Positions 7,856 through 14,188 are shown, numbered from the stretch's first letter. The stretch: 22,384 bases of DNA from Candidatus Bathyarchaeota archaeon (GCA_003601785.1 PIYA01000003.1:1-22384); one strand, 5' to 3'. The notes: generated by a model from the sequence alone, not told the origin. Numbers and translations are program-made.

Positions 7856-8078
7856 CAGTTTTTTAGCCGCTAAAGAAGGAAATAACGTTTATTAATATGT
7901 AGATATATCGCTGGTTGATAAAAAAAGCAGTTTGGGACCTTTAAATGAAAAATCATGCTTTAAAAACTATAAGCTTCACTAGTTTCTTATAGCACCAAAA
8001 ATGGAAACATTTGAACCCGTTAAATACTTAGAAAATTCAAATTTAGCGTTCTTAAGTATCAAAAACAGGCGCGGGGAA

Positions 8079-8087
8079 TTTATATAT
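8079..8087 (+). promoter_or_regulatory. Upstream TATA-like element of padR region
   Basis: GCGGGGAATTTATATATG includes TTTATATAT at 8079-8087 with a purine-rich GGGGAA ahead of it in the BRE position. The expected start would be near 8109, at the palindrome that begins at 8110. Confidence 0.4.
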
Positions 8088-8109
8088 GTTATATTCTGTT
8101 TCAACTTCA

Positions 8110-8125
8110 AATTCTGAATTAGAAT
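8110..8125. promoter_or_regulatory. Candidate PadR operator palindrome
   Basis: AATTC-T-GAATT (8110-8120) is a perfect 5-bp inverted repeat, overlapping ATTCT-GAATT-AGAAT (8111-8125). It lies between the two TATA-like elements and just upstream of the proximal one, where a bound dimer could block both. PadR proteins often repress their own gene; the link here is inferred. Confidence 0.35.
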
Positions 8126-8129
8126 AAAA

Positions 8130-8144
8130 TTTAAATATTTATAT
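8130..8144 (+). promoter_or_regulatory. Proximal TATA-like element of padR gene
   Basis: TTTAAATATTTATAT is centred about 37 bases before the ATG at 8175, giving an expected transcript start near 8163 and a leader of about 12 bases. A short direct repeat (TTAAAATG twice, 8150-8165) follows it. Confidence 0.5.
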
Positions 8145-8174
8145 CTGAGTTAAAATGTTAAAATGTGAATAAAC

Positions 8175-8546
8175 ATGGCTGCGTTAACAATAATAGTTGG
8201 CGGTGGAAAATTGGAAGGAAAAATACTGAAAAAAATGCACGAAAGGATAATCAAAAACTTCATGGACATCATAGTCCTCGCAGAACTGAGACGTGGATCC
8301 ATGAGCGGATACGACGTAATCTCGTTCATACATAACAAGTTTCATCTCCTCGTAAGCTCAGGAACGGTATATTCGCTTCTATACTCGCTTGAAAGAAACG
8401 GACTAATAGAGGGAACATGGAACGAGAGGAAAAGAGTTTACAAGCTCACGGAAAAGGGAAAGAAAACGATAGAGACAATTTTAAGCGCAAACGACAAAAT
8501 CAAAAACTTCATAACAAGCCTCCTAAAAGTTCAATCCAAACCCTAA
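8175..8546 (+). CDS. PadR-family transcriptional regulator
   Basis: A 123-residue winged-helix DNA-binding protein. Residues about 28-105 carry the PadR signature: FMDIIVLAELRRGSMSGYD, then the recognition helix GTVYSLLYSLERNGLIEG, and the wing RKRVYKLTEKGKKTIE. A C-terminal helix follows that would form the dimer contact. The first 20 or so residues (GGGKLEGKILKK region) are an unremarkable extension; a later Met at residue 21 could also be the start, but the upstream promoter spacing fits the ATG at 8175. The ligand and targets are unknown. The gene stands alone between an AT-rich region with a palindrome and a tRNA gene, so autoregulation is the simplest guess. A T5 run after a C-rich stretch downstream (8561-8569) may end its transcript. 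Confidence 0.92.
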   Translation: MAALTIIVGGGKLEGKILKKMHERIIKNFMDIIVLAELRRGSMSGYDVISFIHNKFHLLVSSGTVYSLLYSLERNGLIEGTWNERKRVYKLTEKGKKTIETILSANDKIKNFITSLLKVQSKP

Positions 8547-8560
8547 CTTTTATCCAAAAC

Positions 8561-8569
8561 CCCCTTTTT
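8561..8569 (+). terminator. Possible terminator after padR
   Basis: CCCCTTTTT follows the padR stop by about 15 bases and precedes the tRNA promoter region. It is a T-tract of the kind used by archaeal polymerase; no stem was found. Confidence 0.3.
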
Positions 8570-8620
8570 AATCGAAATACTAAAAAGCACCTTCAAAACT
8601 TTTCTAGATGAAAGAGAAAA

Positions 8621-8719
8621 GGGCCCGTAGCTCAGCAAGGATAGAGCACCGGGCTTTTAAGCAAACAAGTTTGCAGAGAAACCCGGGGGTCCCGGGTTCA
8701 ATTCCCGGCGGGCCCGCCA
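8621..8719 (+). tRNA. tRNA-Lys (UUU anticodon) with a 21-base intron
   Basis: The full cloverleaf can be drawn: acceptor GGGCCCG (8621-8627) with CGGGCCC (8709-8715), D stem GCTC/GAGC (8630-8633, 8644-8647), anticodon stem CCGGG/CCCGG (8649-8653, 8682-8686), variable loop GGGTC, T arm CCGGG-TTCAATT-CCCGG (8692-8708), discriminator G 8716 and encoded CCA 8717-8719. The mature anticodon loop is CUUUUAA, anticodon UUU at 8656-8658. The intron is 8660-8680, between positions 37 and 38. A canonical bulge-helix-bulge is visible: bulge UA|A (8658-8660), four pairs CUUU (8654-8657) with AGAG (8675-8678), bulge AA|A (8679-8681). The intron itself folds as GCAAAC/GTTTGC. A TATA-like ACTAAAAAG near 8579-8587 fits a short 5' leader. 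Confidence 0.97.
8660..8680 (+). other. Archaeal tRNA intron (bulge-helix-bulge spliced)
   Basis: Twenty-one bases removed by the archaeal splicing endonuclease at two three-base bulges four pairs apart. Cleavage is expected after 8659 and after 8680. The intron is nearly all one short hairpin. Confidence 0.9.
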
Positions 8720-8757
8720 GTATTCTGTAAGAGAGCTTGGAAAATGTTACGGTAAAA

Positions 8758-8767
8758 GTTTATAAAC
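8758..8767 (+). promoter_or_regulatory. Palindromic TATA-like element of the htpX-like gene
   Basis: GTTTATAAAC is a perfect ten-base palindrome with a TATA core, centred 40 bases before the GTG at 8803. It predicts transcription from about 8788 and leaves the far upstream TTG at 8737 outside the message. Confidence 0.6.
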
Positions 8768-8802
8768 AAGTGTTAATTGTGAACGTTAATTGGTGTGGAA
8801 CG

Positions 8803-9756
8803 GTGAGCATCTGGAAGCTTAGGTTGTCTATGATAGGAACCTTAGCTGTGATAATAGGTTTATCCACGTTGGTGTTCACTGCTATTCTGTTTTGGATAGG
8901 CTCTTTAAGTTGGATAACTTTAGGCGTCTTAGTGGCTGCATTCAACATTTTACAATGGCTGATCGCACCTTACATAATTGACGCTTTATACCGTGTTAGA
9001 GAGATACCTGAACATGAAAATCCTAGACTTCACGAAATAGTTAAAAACCTCAGCGTGAAAAGCGGTTTAAAAAAGCCTAGACTCATGCTCGCGCAGATAC
9101 CTATTCCGAACGCTTTCGCATACGGTTCACCAATAGCTGGAACCCGTGTGGCGGTCACAAGCGGTTTGCTGAAAAACTTGGATTACGATGAAATCGAGGC
9201 AGTTCTGGGACATGAACTTGGACATTTAAAGCATAGAGACGTGCAGATAATGATGTTTGTCTCGCTTTTGCCAGCGCTCTTCTATTACATAGGTTACTCG
9301 CTTATGCTTTCCTCCATGTTTGAAAGAAGAAACGAAAGTGGAGGAGCAGCGTTATTAGGCATAGGCTTCATGATTTTCTCATGGATCCTGAACATCTTCA
9401 TACTATACCTAAGCAGACTTCGCGAATACTACGCTGACAGACACAGCGCATCCATAGTTGAAGACGGACCGCAAAAACTCTCAAGAGCCCTAGCGAGAAT
9501 TGTCCACACAACCAGAGGCATGGGAAGAGCGAGGAAAGAAGCACAACACCTAAACGCGTTCAAAGCCCTGTTCATCGCAGACCCGGACAGAACAGAAACT
9601 GATTCCGTGCACATATCAAGAATGACAGCAAGCGATCAAAGAATGGTTCAGGAAATTCTATCACGAAAGATAACAACCATGGACAGAATCATCGAAATCT
9701 TCTCAACGCATCCAAATATTGTGAAAAGGTTGAGAGCGTTACAAGAACTAAGCTAA
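8803..9756 (+). CDS. htpX: HtpX-like M48 membrane zinc metalloprotease
   Basis: A membrane-bound protease that would degrade misfolded membrane proteins with its active site on the cytosolic side. From the GTG at 8803 (317 aa) it has two N-terminal membrane segments (about 8-31 and 36-57), the zinc motif HELGH (137-141), two further membrane segments (about 151-170 and 183-203), and the third zinc ligand Glu in REYYADRHSA (E208). All catalytic residues are present. The open frame extends to a TTG at 8737, but a TATA palindrome (8758-8767) lies inside that extension. GGTG at 8792-8795, seven bases before GTG 8803, with the conserved start IWKLRLSMIGTLA, supports the shorter form. It follows the tRNA gene and has its own promoter. 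Confidence 0.93.
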   Translation: MSIWKLRLSMIGTLAVIIGLSTLVFTAILFWIGSLSWITLGVLVAAFNILQWLIAPYIIDALYRVREIPEHENPRLHEIVKNLSVKSGLKKPRLMLAQIPIPNAFAYGSPIAGTRVAVTSGLLKNLDYDEIEAVLGHELGHLKHRDVQIMMFVSLLPALFYYIGYSLMLSSMFERRNESGGAALLGIGFMIFSWILNIFILYLSRLREYYADRHSASIVEDGPQKLSRALARIVHTTRGMGRARKEAQHLNAFKALFIADPDRTETDSVHISRMTASDQRMVQEILSRKITTMDRIIEIFSTHPNIVKRLRALQELS

Positions 9757-9832
9757 ATCCAACATTCTCATCTTTTAGCAGAGTCAAAAACGTTAAAGAT
9801 TGAAAAGACTTAATGTAGTTCAAATTATCAAA

Positions 9833-9837
9833 GGTGG
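9833..9837 (+). promoter_or_regulatory. Ribosome binding site deciding the M20 peptidase start
   Basis: AAAGGTGG places GGTG five bases before ATG 9842, a strong archaeal match. It favours ATG 9842 over the TTG at 9800 fourteen codons upstream. Confidence 0.65.
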
Positions 9838-9841
9838 CACT

Positions 9842-11068
9842 ATGCAATCTGCAAAAATTCTCTCAGAAATCGAAAATGAAAAAAATGAGATGGTTGAAAC
9901 TTTGATGGAGCTCATCCGAATTCCGGCGATAGCTCCTGAAAACGGTGGAGAGGGAGAGTTAAAGAAAGCTGAAAGGCTGACACAGATATTAGAAAACGTG
10001 GGCTTTGACAGGATAGAACGTTATGACGCTGAAGATGACAGGGTTCCATCTAACAAGAGACCGAACATCATAGCTTATTACTACGGAGAGAACACGGCTG
10101 AGAATCTCTGGATAATAACTCACATGGATGTCGTCCCACCTGGAGAAGAAAGCCTCTGGACCGTAACCAAACCCTTCGAACCAGTAGTCAAAGAAGGAAA
10201 AATTTACGGGCGTGGAAGCGAAGACAACGGGCAGTCACTCGTTGCATCAATTTTCGCGGTTAAAGCCCTAAAAAATTTGGGTGTAAAACCGAAAAGAACC
10301 GTAGCCTTGGCTTTTGTCGCAGATGAAGAACAAGGAAGCAAGTATGGAATACAACATTTGATAAAACAGGGACTTTTCAAAAAGAATGATCTGATACTTG
10401 TGCCAGATGGCGGAAACGAAGATGGAAGTTTCATAGAGATAGCTGAGAAAAGCGCCTTATGGCTTAGAATAAACACTGTTGGAAAGCAAACCCACGCCAG
10501 CACACCCAAAAAAGGATTAAACGCTCACAGAATAGGAATGGAGTACGCCATAGCCTTAGATAAGTTTCTACACAAGAAATACTCGCTTAAAGACGAAAAG
10601 TTCGACCCACCCGAAAGCACGTTTGAACCCACCAAGAAAGATAGAAACGTGGACGCCGTGAACATAATTCCCGGAGAAGACGTAATCCACTTTGACTGTA
10701 GAATACTGCCAAACTATAACTTAGAAGAAATATTAGAGGATATCCACAACCTTGCAGAAGAGTTCGAAAGGAAAACAGGCGCAAAAATAAGGATTAACGT
10801 ACTAAGTAGAAGTGTCGCTCCCAAACCAACGGATCCCAACTCCAAAATCGTTCTCATGTTAAGAAAAGCGATAAAGGTTCTGAGAGGAATAGAACCAAAA
10901 GTTGGAGGAATAGGCGGAGGAACATGCGCAGCTTTCTTTAGAAGAATAAACATTCCAGCGGTGGTCTGGAGCACAATAGACGAAACAGCCCACCAACCAA
11001 ACGAGTACTCAAAAATAAAAAACCTTGTCAACGACGCAAAAGTCTTCGCATCCTTAGCGATTTCCTAA
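9842..11068 (+). CDS. M20-family metallopeptidase (ArgE/DapE/dipeptidase-like)
   Basis: A di-zinc amidohydrolase that cleaves an N-acyl amino acid or dipeptide; the exact substrate is unclear. From ATG 9842 (408 aa) the metal ligands are visible in order: THMDVVPPG (H94, D96), GRGSEDNGQ (D128), ADEEQGS (catalytic and ligand E162/E163), LVPDGGNED (D189) and DETAHQPNEY (H384). The lid/dimerisation domain occupies about 205-320 and begins with WLRINTVGKQTHASTP, whose His is conserved in the family. No lysine- or arginine-synthesis neighbours are present, so LysK/ArgE/DapE names are not justified. The gene stands alone between htpX (86-base gap) and the acyl-CoA synthetase subunit, all on the plus strand. 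Confidence 0.9.
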   Translation: MQSAKILSEIENEKNEMVETLMELIRIPAIAPENGGEGELKKAERLTQILENVGFDRIERYDAEDDRVPSNKRPNIIAYYYGENTAENLWIITHMDVVPPGEESLWTVTKPFEPVVKEGKIYGRGSEDNGQSLVASIFAVKALKNLGVKPKRTVALAFVADEEQGSKYGIQHLIKQGLFKKNDLILVPDGGNEDGSFIEIAEKSALWLRINTVGKQTHASTPKKGLNAHRIGMEYAIALDKFLHKKYSLKDEKFDPPESTFEPTKKDRNVDAVNIIPGEDVIHFDCRILPNYNLEEILEDIHNLAEEFERKTGAKIRINVLSRSVAPKPTDPNSKIVLMLRKAIKVLRGIEPKVGGIGGGTCAAFFRRINIPAVVWSTIDETAHQPNEYSKIKNLVNDAKVFASLAIS

Positions 11069-11136
11069 AATATTCAAAACTGAAGAACAGCGGCATTTAC
11101 AGGTGATAAATTGAACATTAAACTTGAGCCGTAACA

Positions 11137-11154
11137 TTTTAAAAGCTTTAAAAG
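11137..11154 (+). promoter_or_regulatory. TATA-like region of the acyl-CoA synthetase gene
   Basis: TTTTAAAAGCTTTAAAAG is a near-palindromic pair of TTTAAAA cores, 40 to 57 bases before ATG 11194. Either core would give a leader of roughly 15-30 bases containing the strong ribosome binding site. Confidence 0.45.
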
Positions 11155-11180
11155 ACTTAGTGCACCCATATTGCTATTCT

Positions 11181-11186
11181 AGGAGG
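11181..11186 (+). promoter_or_regulatory. Strong ribosome binding site AGGAGG
   Basis: AGGAGG seven bases before ATG 11194. It is the only full bacterial-style consensus seen in the window; most others are GGTGA or GAGG forms. Confidence 0.6.
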
Positions 11187-11193
11187 AACAGCC

Positions 11194-11892
11194 ATGGATA
11201 CCGCATCAGAAATCTTCAGCAAAGTTAGAGAGGAAGGGAGAAAGTTTCTGCTTGAACCTGAAGCTAAAAGTATATGCAAGGAATACGGCATTCCCGTCAC
11301 GGATTTTCGGATAGCCAAAAATGAGGCTGAAGCTGTAAGTTTTGCAGATGAAATAGGTTATCCGGTGGTTCTAAAAATAATTTCTCCAGACGTCATTCAC
11401 AAATCAGATGTTGGAGGCGTCATAGTCGGTCTGAAAACAGCGGAAGACGTGAGAAACGCCTACAAACAAATAATGGAAAACGTTAAAAACCATAAGCCGA
11501 ACGCAAAGATAGTCGGCATGTTGGTCCAAGAGATGGCTCCATCCTCAACAGAAATAATCGTCGGCGCGATCAAAGATCCTCAGTTTGGTCCAGCCTTGAT
11601 GTTCGGTTTGGGTGGAATATTCGTGGAGGTTTTGAAAGACGTAACTTTTAGAATCGCGCCTTTAACAAGGGATGAGGCAGAGGAGATGATCAAGGAGGTT
11701 AGAGCTTACCCTCTTCTGAAAGGATACAGAAACACACCTCCAGCGGACATAGAAGCCATAGTTAATATTTTGTTGAACACGTCGAGACTTGTTATGGAGC
11801 ATCAAGAAATTAAAGAGCTTGACTTAAACCCTATAATGGTTTATGAAAAAGGAGCAAAAACTGTGGATGCAAGAATAATCTTAGAATTGTGA
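11194..11892 (+). CDS. acdB: Acetate/acyl-CoA ligase (ADP-forming) beta subunit
   Basis: A 232-residue ATP-grasp subunit of ADP-forming acyl-CoA synthetase, which converts acyl-CoA plus ADP and phosphate to the acid plus ATP, the usual archaeal route to acetate and ATP. Recognisable are the N-terminal SKVREEGRKFLLEPEAKSICKEYGIP, the ATP-grasp strand YPVVLKIISPDVIHKSDVGGV (about 57-77), MLVQEMAP, and the C-terminal ELDLNPIMVYEKG. The length matches free-standing beta subunits, as in Pyrococcus, not the fused one-chain enzymes. No alpha subunit (CoA-binding and succinyl-CoA-ligase-like domains) is in the window, so its partner must be encoded elsewhere. It has its own promoter and a strong AGGAGG site. 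Acyl specificity cannot be predicted. Confidence 0.93.
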   Translation: MDTASEIFSKVREEGRKFLLEPEAKSICKEYGIPVTDFRIAKNEAEAVSFADEIGYPVVLKIISPDVIHKSDVGGVIVGLKTAEDVRNAYKQIMENVKNHKPNAKIVGMLVQEMAPSSTEIIVGAIKDPQFGPALMFGLGGIFVEVLKDVTFRIAPLTRDEAEEMIKEVRAYPLLKGYRNTPPADIEAIVNILLNTSRLVMEHQEIKELDLNPIMVYEKGAKTVDARIILEL

Positions 11893-11923
11893 AACGCCTT
11901 TTAACATTCTAACATTCTAAAGA

Positions 11924-11931
11924 TTTATAAG
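11924..11931 (+). promoter_or_regulatory. TATA-like element of the MFS leader
   Basis: AGATTTATAAGC contains TTTATAAG. Its centre predicts a transcript start near 11953, about 117 bases before the transporter start, giving an unusually long leader for this window. Confidence 0.55.
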
Positions 11932-11975
11932 CTTATTTTACAAACCAGATTAGGCTGTGCAAAAGGTGACGCTTG

Positions 11976-11999
11976 ATGATTTTCTTGACTTCGGTATAG
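11976..11999 (+). CDS. Putative seven-residue leader peptide
   Basis: ATG at 11976 opens a frame encoding MIFLTSV and ending in TAG at 11997-11999. AAAGGTGA (11962-11969) ends six bases before the ATG, as good a ribosome binding site as most genes here have. The stop codon sits at the base of hairpin P2. Translation would melt stem P1, freeing the segment that can mask the transporter's ribosome binding site. Whether it is translated is unknown; the frame is too short for codon evidence. Confidence 0.3.
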   Translation: MIFLTSV

Positions 12000-12057
12000 G
12001 GCTATCGTGGTAGTATAGCTCTCTTGAGCGTAAAGGTTAGAAGCGTTACCTTTGTTT

Positions 12058-12064
12058 GAGGTGA
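12058..12064 (+). promoter_or_regulatory. Ribosome binding site GAGGTGA deciding the MFS start
   Basis: GAGGTGA ends five bases before TTG 12070, a near-perfect archaeal site. The alternative TTG at 12052 and GTG at 12061 lie before or inside it, so 12070 is preferred. Confidence 0.6.
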
Positions 12065-12069
12065 AATTT

Positions 12070-13311
12070 TTGGGTTTACTTTCTAGAGTTAGACGTGAGT
12101 TTGGCTTCATTCGCGGAAATCTCCTAGTGCTAATTCTCAGCTGGGTGCTTATGGACCTAGTCGGCAATATCCCTTACATTTACTTTTCATTGTACATCGA
12201 AGAATTAGGCGGTACGCCTTTCATCATCGGTGTGGTAAACTTCACATCTTTTATGGTGCTAGCTTCGGTTCAGTTTTTAGGAGGATACTTAGCGGATACC
12301 TATGGTAGAAGATGGCTTATAGTCTCAATGACCTTCGGCGTAGCCGTTTCAAACCTGATATTCGCCTTCGCCCCATCATGGGAAGTTGTGCTACTCGCTG
12401 TCATAATACAAAATCTATGTCTAATCTATCAGCCCGCACTTTCCGCGATCACCGCAGATTCTATACCTCCAGAGAAAAGGGGAGTAGGTTTTTCTATTAT
12501 AATGTTCATTTCAAACGTTGCATCCCTAGCCGCACCACCAATAGCAGGAATACTCTTCTTGTACTATGGAACGCTCGAGGGAGTTCGAATAGGCTTTCTC
12601 TTAGTAGCTGCTTTCTATTTAACAGCGGCACTCATAAGAATAAGACTCAAAGAAACCTTGAGAAACGTTAAAAATCAAGGGAAAAACTTGAAGAACCTAA
12701 TAAAGGCTTATCCTCATGCAGTAAAAGAAAGCTTCAGCGTATGGAAAATTCTTCCGCGTTCTATGTTTTTCCTCTTTATAATAAATAACATTGGAAGTTT
12801 CTCATATGCTTTAATGGATGCCTACCTAGTGCTCTACGCTACGCAAATTCTAAATGTTAAAGGATTTGAATGGGCAATTTTGATTACTTGGCTGACCACG
12901 ATAACAATATTCGCGGCTCTTCCTTCCGGAAAGCTTGTAGATAAGTATGGGAGAGCGAGATGTTTACTTCTTTCATGGCTTTTGTATGCTCCATTCCCAC
13001 TACTGTTCCTTTACGGAAACATGCCTCTGCTTTACCTAAGCTTTTTCCTATGGGGAATCAGCAACGCTCTTTTCATGCCTGGATACTCGGCTATGGAGGC
13101 TGATCTTGTCCCGAGAGAACTTCGTGGAAAGGAGGTTGGATGCAGCCAGTTTCTCACGTATGTGCTTATGGCGTTCGGGGGTTTGACGGGTGGTTTCTTA
13201 TACGAAAATGTCTCTCCAGCTTCACTCTTCTTCTTATCATTCGGACTTGTGATTGTCTGCATAGTAATTCAGGTCTTGTTTGTAAAGGAACCGAAAAATC
13301 GACATACTTGA
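12070..13311 (+). CDS. Major facilitator superfamily transporter
   Basis: A predicted 12-helix membrane transporter (413 aa from TTG 12070). The MFS motif A between helices 2 and 3 is clear: GGYLADTYGRRWL. Its repeat between helices 8 and 9 reads GKLVDKYGRARC, so both six-helix halves are intact, joined by a central basic loop (about RLKETLRNVKNQGKNLKNLIK). It resembles the multidrug or sugar-efflux type, but the substrate cannot be predicted. GAGGTGA five bases before TTG 12070 sets the start; a longer frame begins at TTG 12052. A leader of about 117 bases with strong alternative pairing precedes it and may control its translation. Thg1 follows after a 49-base gap with a TATA-like element. 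Confidence 0.92.
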   Translation: MGLLSRVRREFGFIRGNLLVLILSWVLMDLVGNIPYIYFSLYIEELGGTPFIIGVVNFTSFMVLASVQFLGGYLADTYGRRWLIVSMTFGVAVSNLIFAFAPSWEVVLLAVIIQNLCLIYQPALSAITADSIPPEKRGVGFSIIMFISNVASLAAPPIAGILFLYYGTLEGVRIGFLLVAAFYLTAALIRIRLKETLRNVKNQGKNLKNLIKAYPHAVKESFSVWKILPRSMFFLFIINNIGSFSYALMDAYLVLYATQILNVKGFEWAILITWLTTITIFAALPSGKLVDKYGRARCLLLSWLLYAPFPLLFLYGNMPLLYLSFFLWGISNALFMPGYSAMEADLVPRELRGKEVGCSQFLTYVLMAFGGLTGGFLYENVSPASLFFLSFGLVIVCIVIQVLFVKEPKNRHT

Positions 13312-13360
13312 CAAAAGCAATTAGTAACGCATTTAACATAAAAGTTAGAGCGGTAAAGCA

Positions 13361-14188
13361 ATGACGCAAGAGGAAAATTTGAACAAGTATGAGAAGTGGA
13401 CAGAGCGGGAAGTATTCTCAAGAATGCACATTCTGCCTGAAACGCCTTTTTTCATAAGGCTGGATGGATGGAGGTTTAAAAAGCTTTCAGAAACCTTGAA
13501 GGTTGAAAAACCGTTTGACAAGAAAATTGCGGAATGTCTGGTTTTTTCTGGGAGGATGTTGTTCAAGAAAGGGTTTAATCCAGCTTTGATTTTTGTTGCA
13601 AGCGATGAACTGAACTGTCTGTTTCTAAAAGCTGTTCCTTTTAGTGGGAGAGTTGAAAAGGTGAACTCTGTGTTAGCGAGTATTGTTTCAAGCTCCTTCT
13701 CGTTAAGTATTGAGGAAAAATTTAAAGAAAGAAGTATTGTGGCTTTTGACTCCCGCGTGATCGTCGCTCAAAACGAAAATAAAATACTGGATTACTTGAG
13801 TTGGAGGCAACTGAACGCTTGGAGAAATCATAACAATGCTTACGCATATTGGATTTTCCGAAAAATCGGATGCAAACCCGCAGAGATAGCTGAAAAACTC
13901 AAGGGATTAAAAACGGAAGAGCTGCATGAAACATTATTTAAACACGGTGTTAACTTAGCGAAGACTCCCCTCTGGCAGAGAAGAGGAATACTCTTATACA
14001 AAGAACCGTTTCTCAAAAAGGTTGAAGATCAAGTGGTTACAAGATGGAAAATCAAAGAAAACTGGAAACTGCCACTTTTCACATCAAAAAGGGGAGCAAA
14101 ATTAATCCAGCAGATTTTGAAATGGACAGAGCAAAAGAGGAAAAGTGATTGTCAAGGGAAGAGAAAACTCGGAAAATCAAAGAGTTAA
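13361..14188 (+). CDS. tRNA(His) guanylyltransferase-like (Thg1 family)
   Basis: A reverse (3'-5') nucleotide polymerase family member that adds G-1 to tRNA-His or repairs 5' ends of tRNAs. In its 275 residues the metal-binding carboxylates are present: RLDGWRFKKL (D35) and ASDELNCLF (D82, E83). The family block FDSRVIVAQ...ILDYLSWRQLNAWRNHNNAYAY (129-162) and HGVN (195-198) follow. The eukaryotic Thg1 HINNLYN element is replaced by RNHNNAY, so it is closer to archaeal or Thg1-like proteins; whether it adds G-1 or repairs tRNA is open. A TATA-like ACATAAAAG (about 13336-13344) suggests a leaderless start at ATG 13361. Its last 40 bases overlap the next gene, implying coupled translation. Confidence 0.9.
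   Translation: MTQEENLNKYEKWTEREVFSRMHILPETPFFIRLDGWRFKKLSETLKVEKPFDKKIAECLVFSGRMLFKKGFNPALIFVASDELNCLFLKAVPFSGRVEKVNSVLASIVSSSFSLSIEEKFKERSIVAFDSRVIVAQNENKILDYLSWRQLNAWRNHNNAYAYWIFRKIGCKPAEIAEKLKGLKTEELHETLFKHGVNLAKTPLWQRRGILLYKEPFLKKVEDQVVTRWKIKENWKLPLFTSKRGAKLIQQILKWTEQKRKSDCQGKRKLGKSKS

Larger units (their letters stand above)
7856..8174. promoter_or_regulatory. AT-rich divergent intergenic region (319 bases)
   Basis: No convincing gene lies here. It separates the minus-strand CdvA-like gene from the plus-strand PadR regulator. It holds two perfect 7-bp inverted repeats (CTATAAG 7967-7973 / CTTATAG 7986-7992; ATACTTA 8024-8030 / TAAGTAT 8053-8059), an inner palindrome AAATT-CA-AATTT (8033-8044), and two tandem TATA-like elements plus a palindrome close to the PadR start, listed separately. 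A TATA-like TATTAATAAA for the minus-strand gene lies near 7886-7895. A 38-codon frame at 8001-8117 is not considered a gene. Confidence 0.5.
11953..12069 (+). promoter_or_regulatory. Structured leader of the MFS transporter (candidate cis-regulatory RNA)
   Basis: Pairings read directly from the sequence: P1, AAAGGTGACGCTT (11962-11974) with AAGCGTTACCTTT (12041-12053), 13 pairs with one G-U; P2, AGGGCTAT (11998-12005) with ATAGCTCT (12015-12022), 8 pairs with one G-U and a 9-base loop. Alternatives to P1 exist: TTACCT (12046-12051) can pair with AGGTGA (12059-12064), masking the transporter's ribosome binding site, and ACCTTT (12048-12053) can pair with AAAGGT (12032-12037). The 5' arm of P1 also carries the ribosome binding site of a seven-codon frame. 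Mutually exclusive pairing around two ribosome binding sites suggests a translational switch. It could instead be an independent small RNA. No match to a known riboswitch class was recognised. Confidence 0.45.

Noticed and set aside
8001..8117. A 38-codon frame on the plus strand in the 7856-8174 region, starting METFEPVKY
   Set aside because: No ribosome binding site, it contains a TATA-like element and part of an inverted repeat, and it shows no recognised family; chance frames of this size are common.
11998..12022. The leader hairpin resembles a tRNA D arm (GCTA stem, loop with GGTAG)
   Set aside because: No matching anticodon stem, T arm or acceptor stem could be drawn on either side.
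11973..12030. Box C/D-like RNA: TGATGA at 11975-11979 region
   Set aside because: No CUGA D box at a suitable distance and no second C'/D' pair; the TGATGA is better explained as the mini-frame start.
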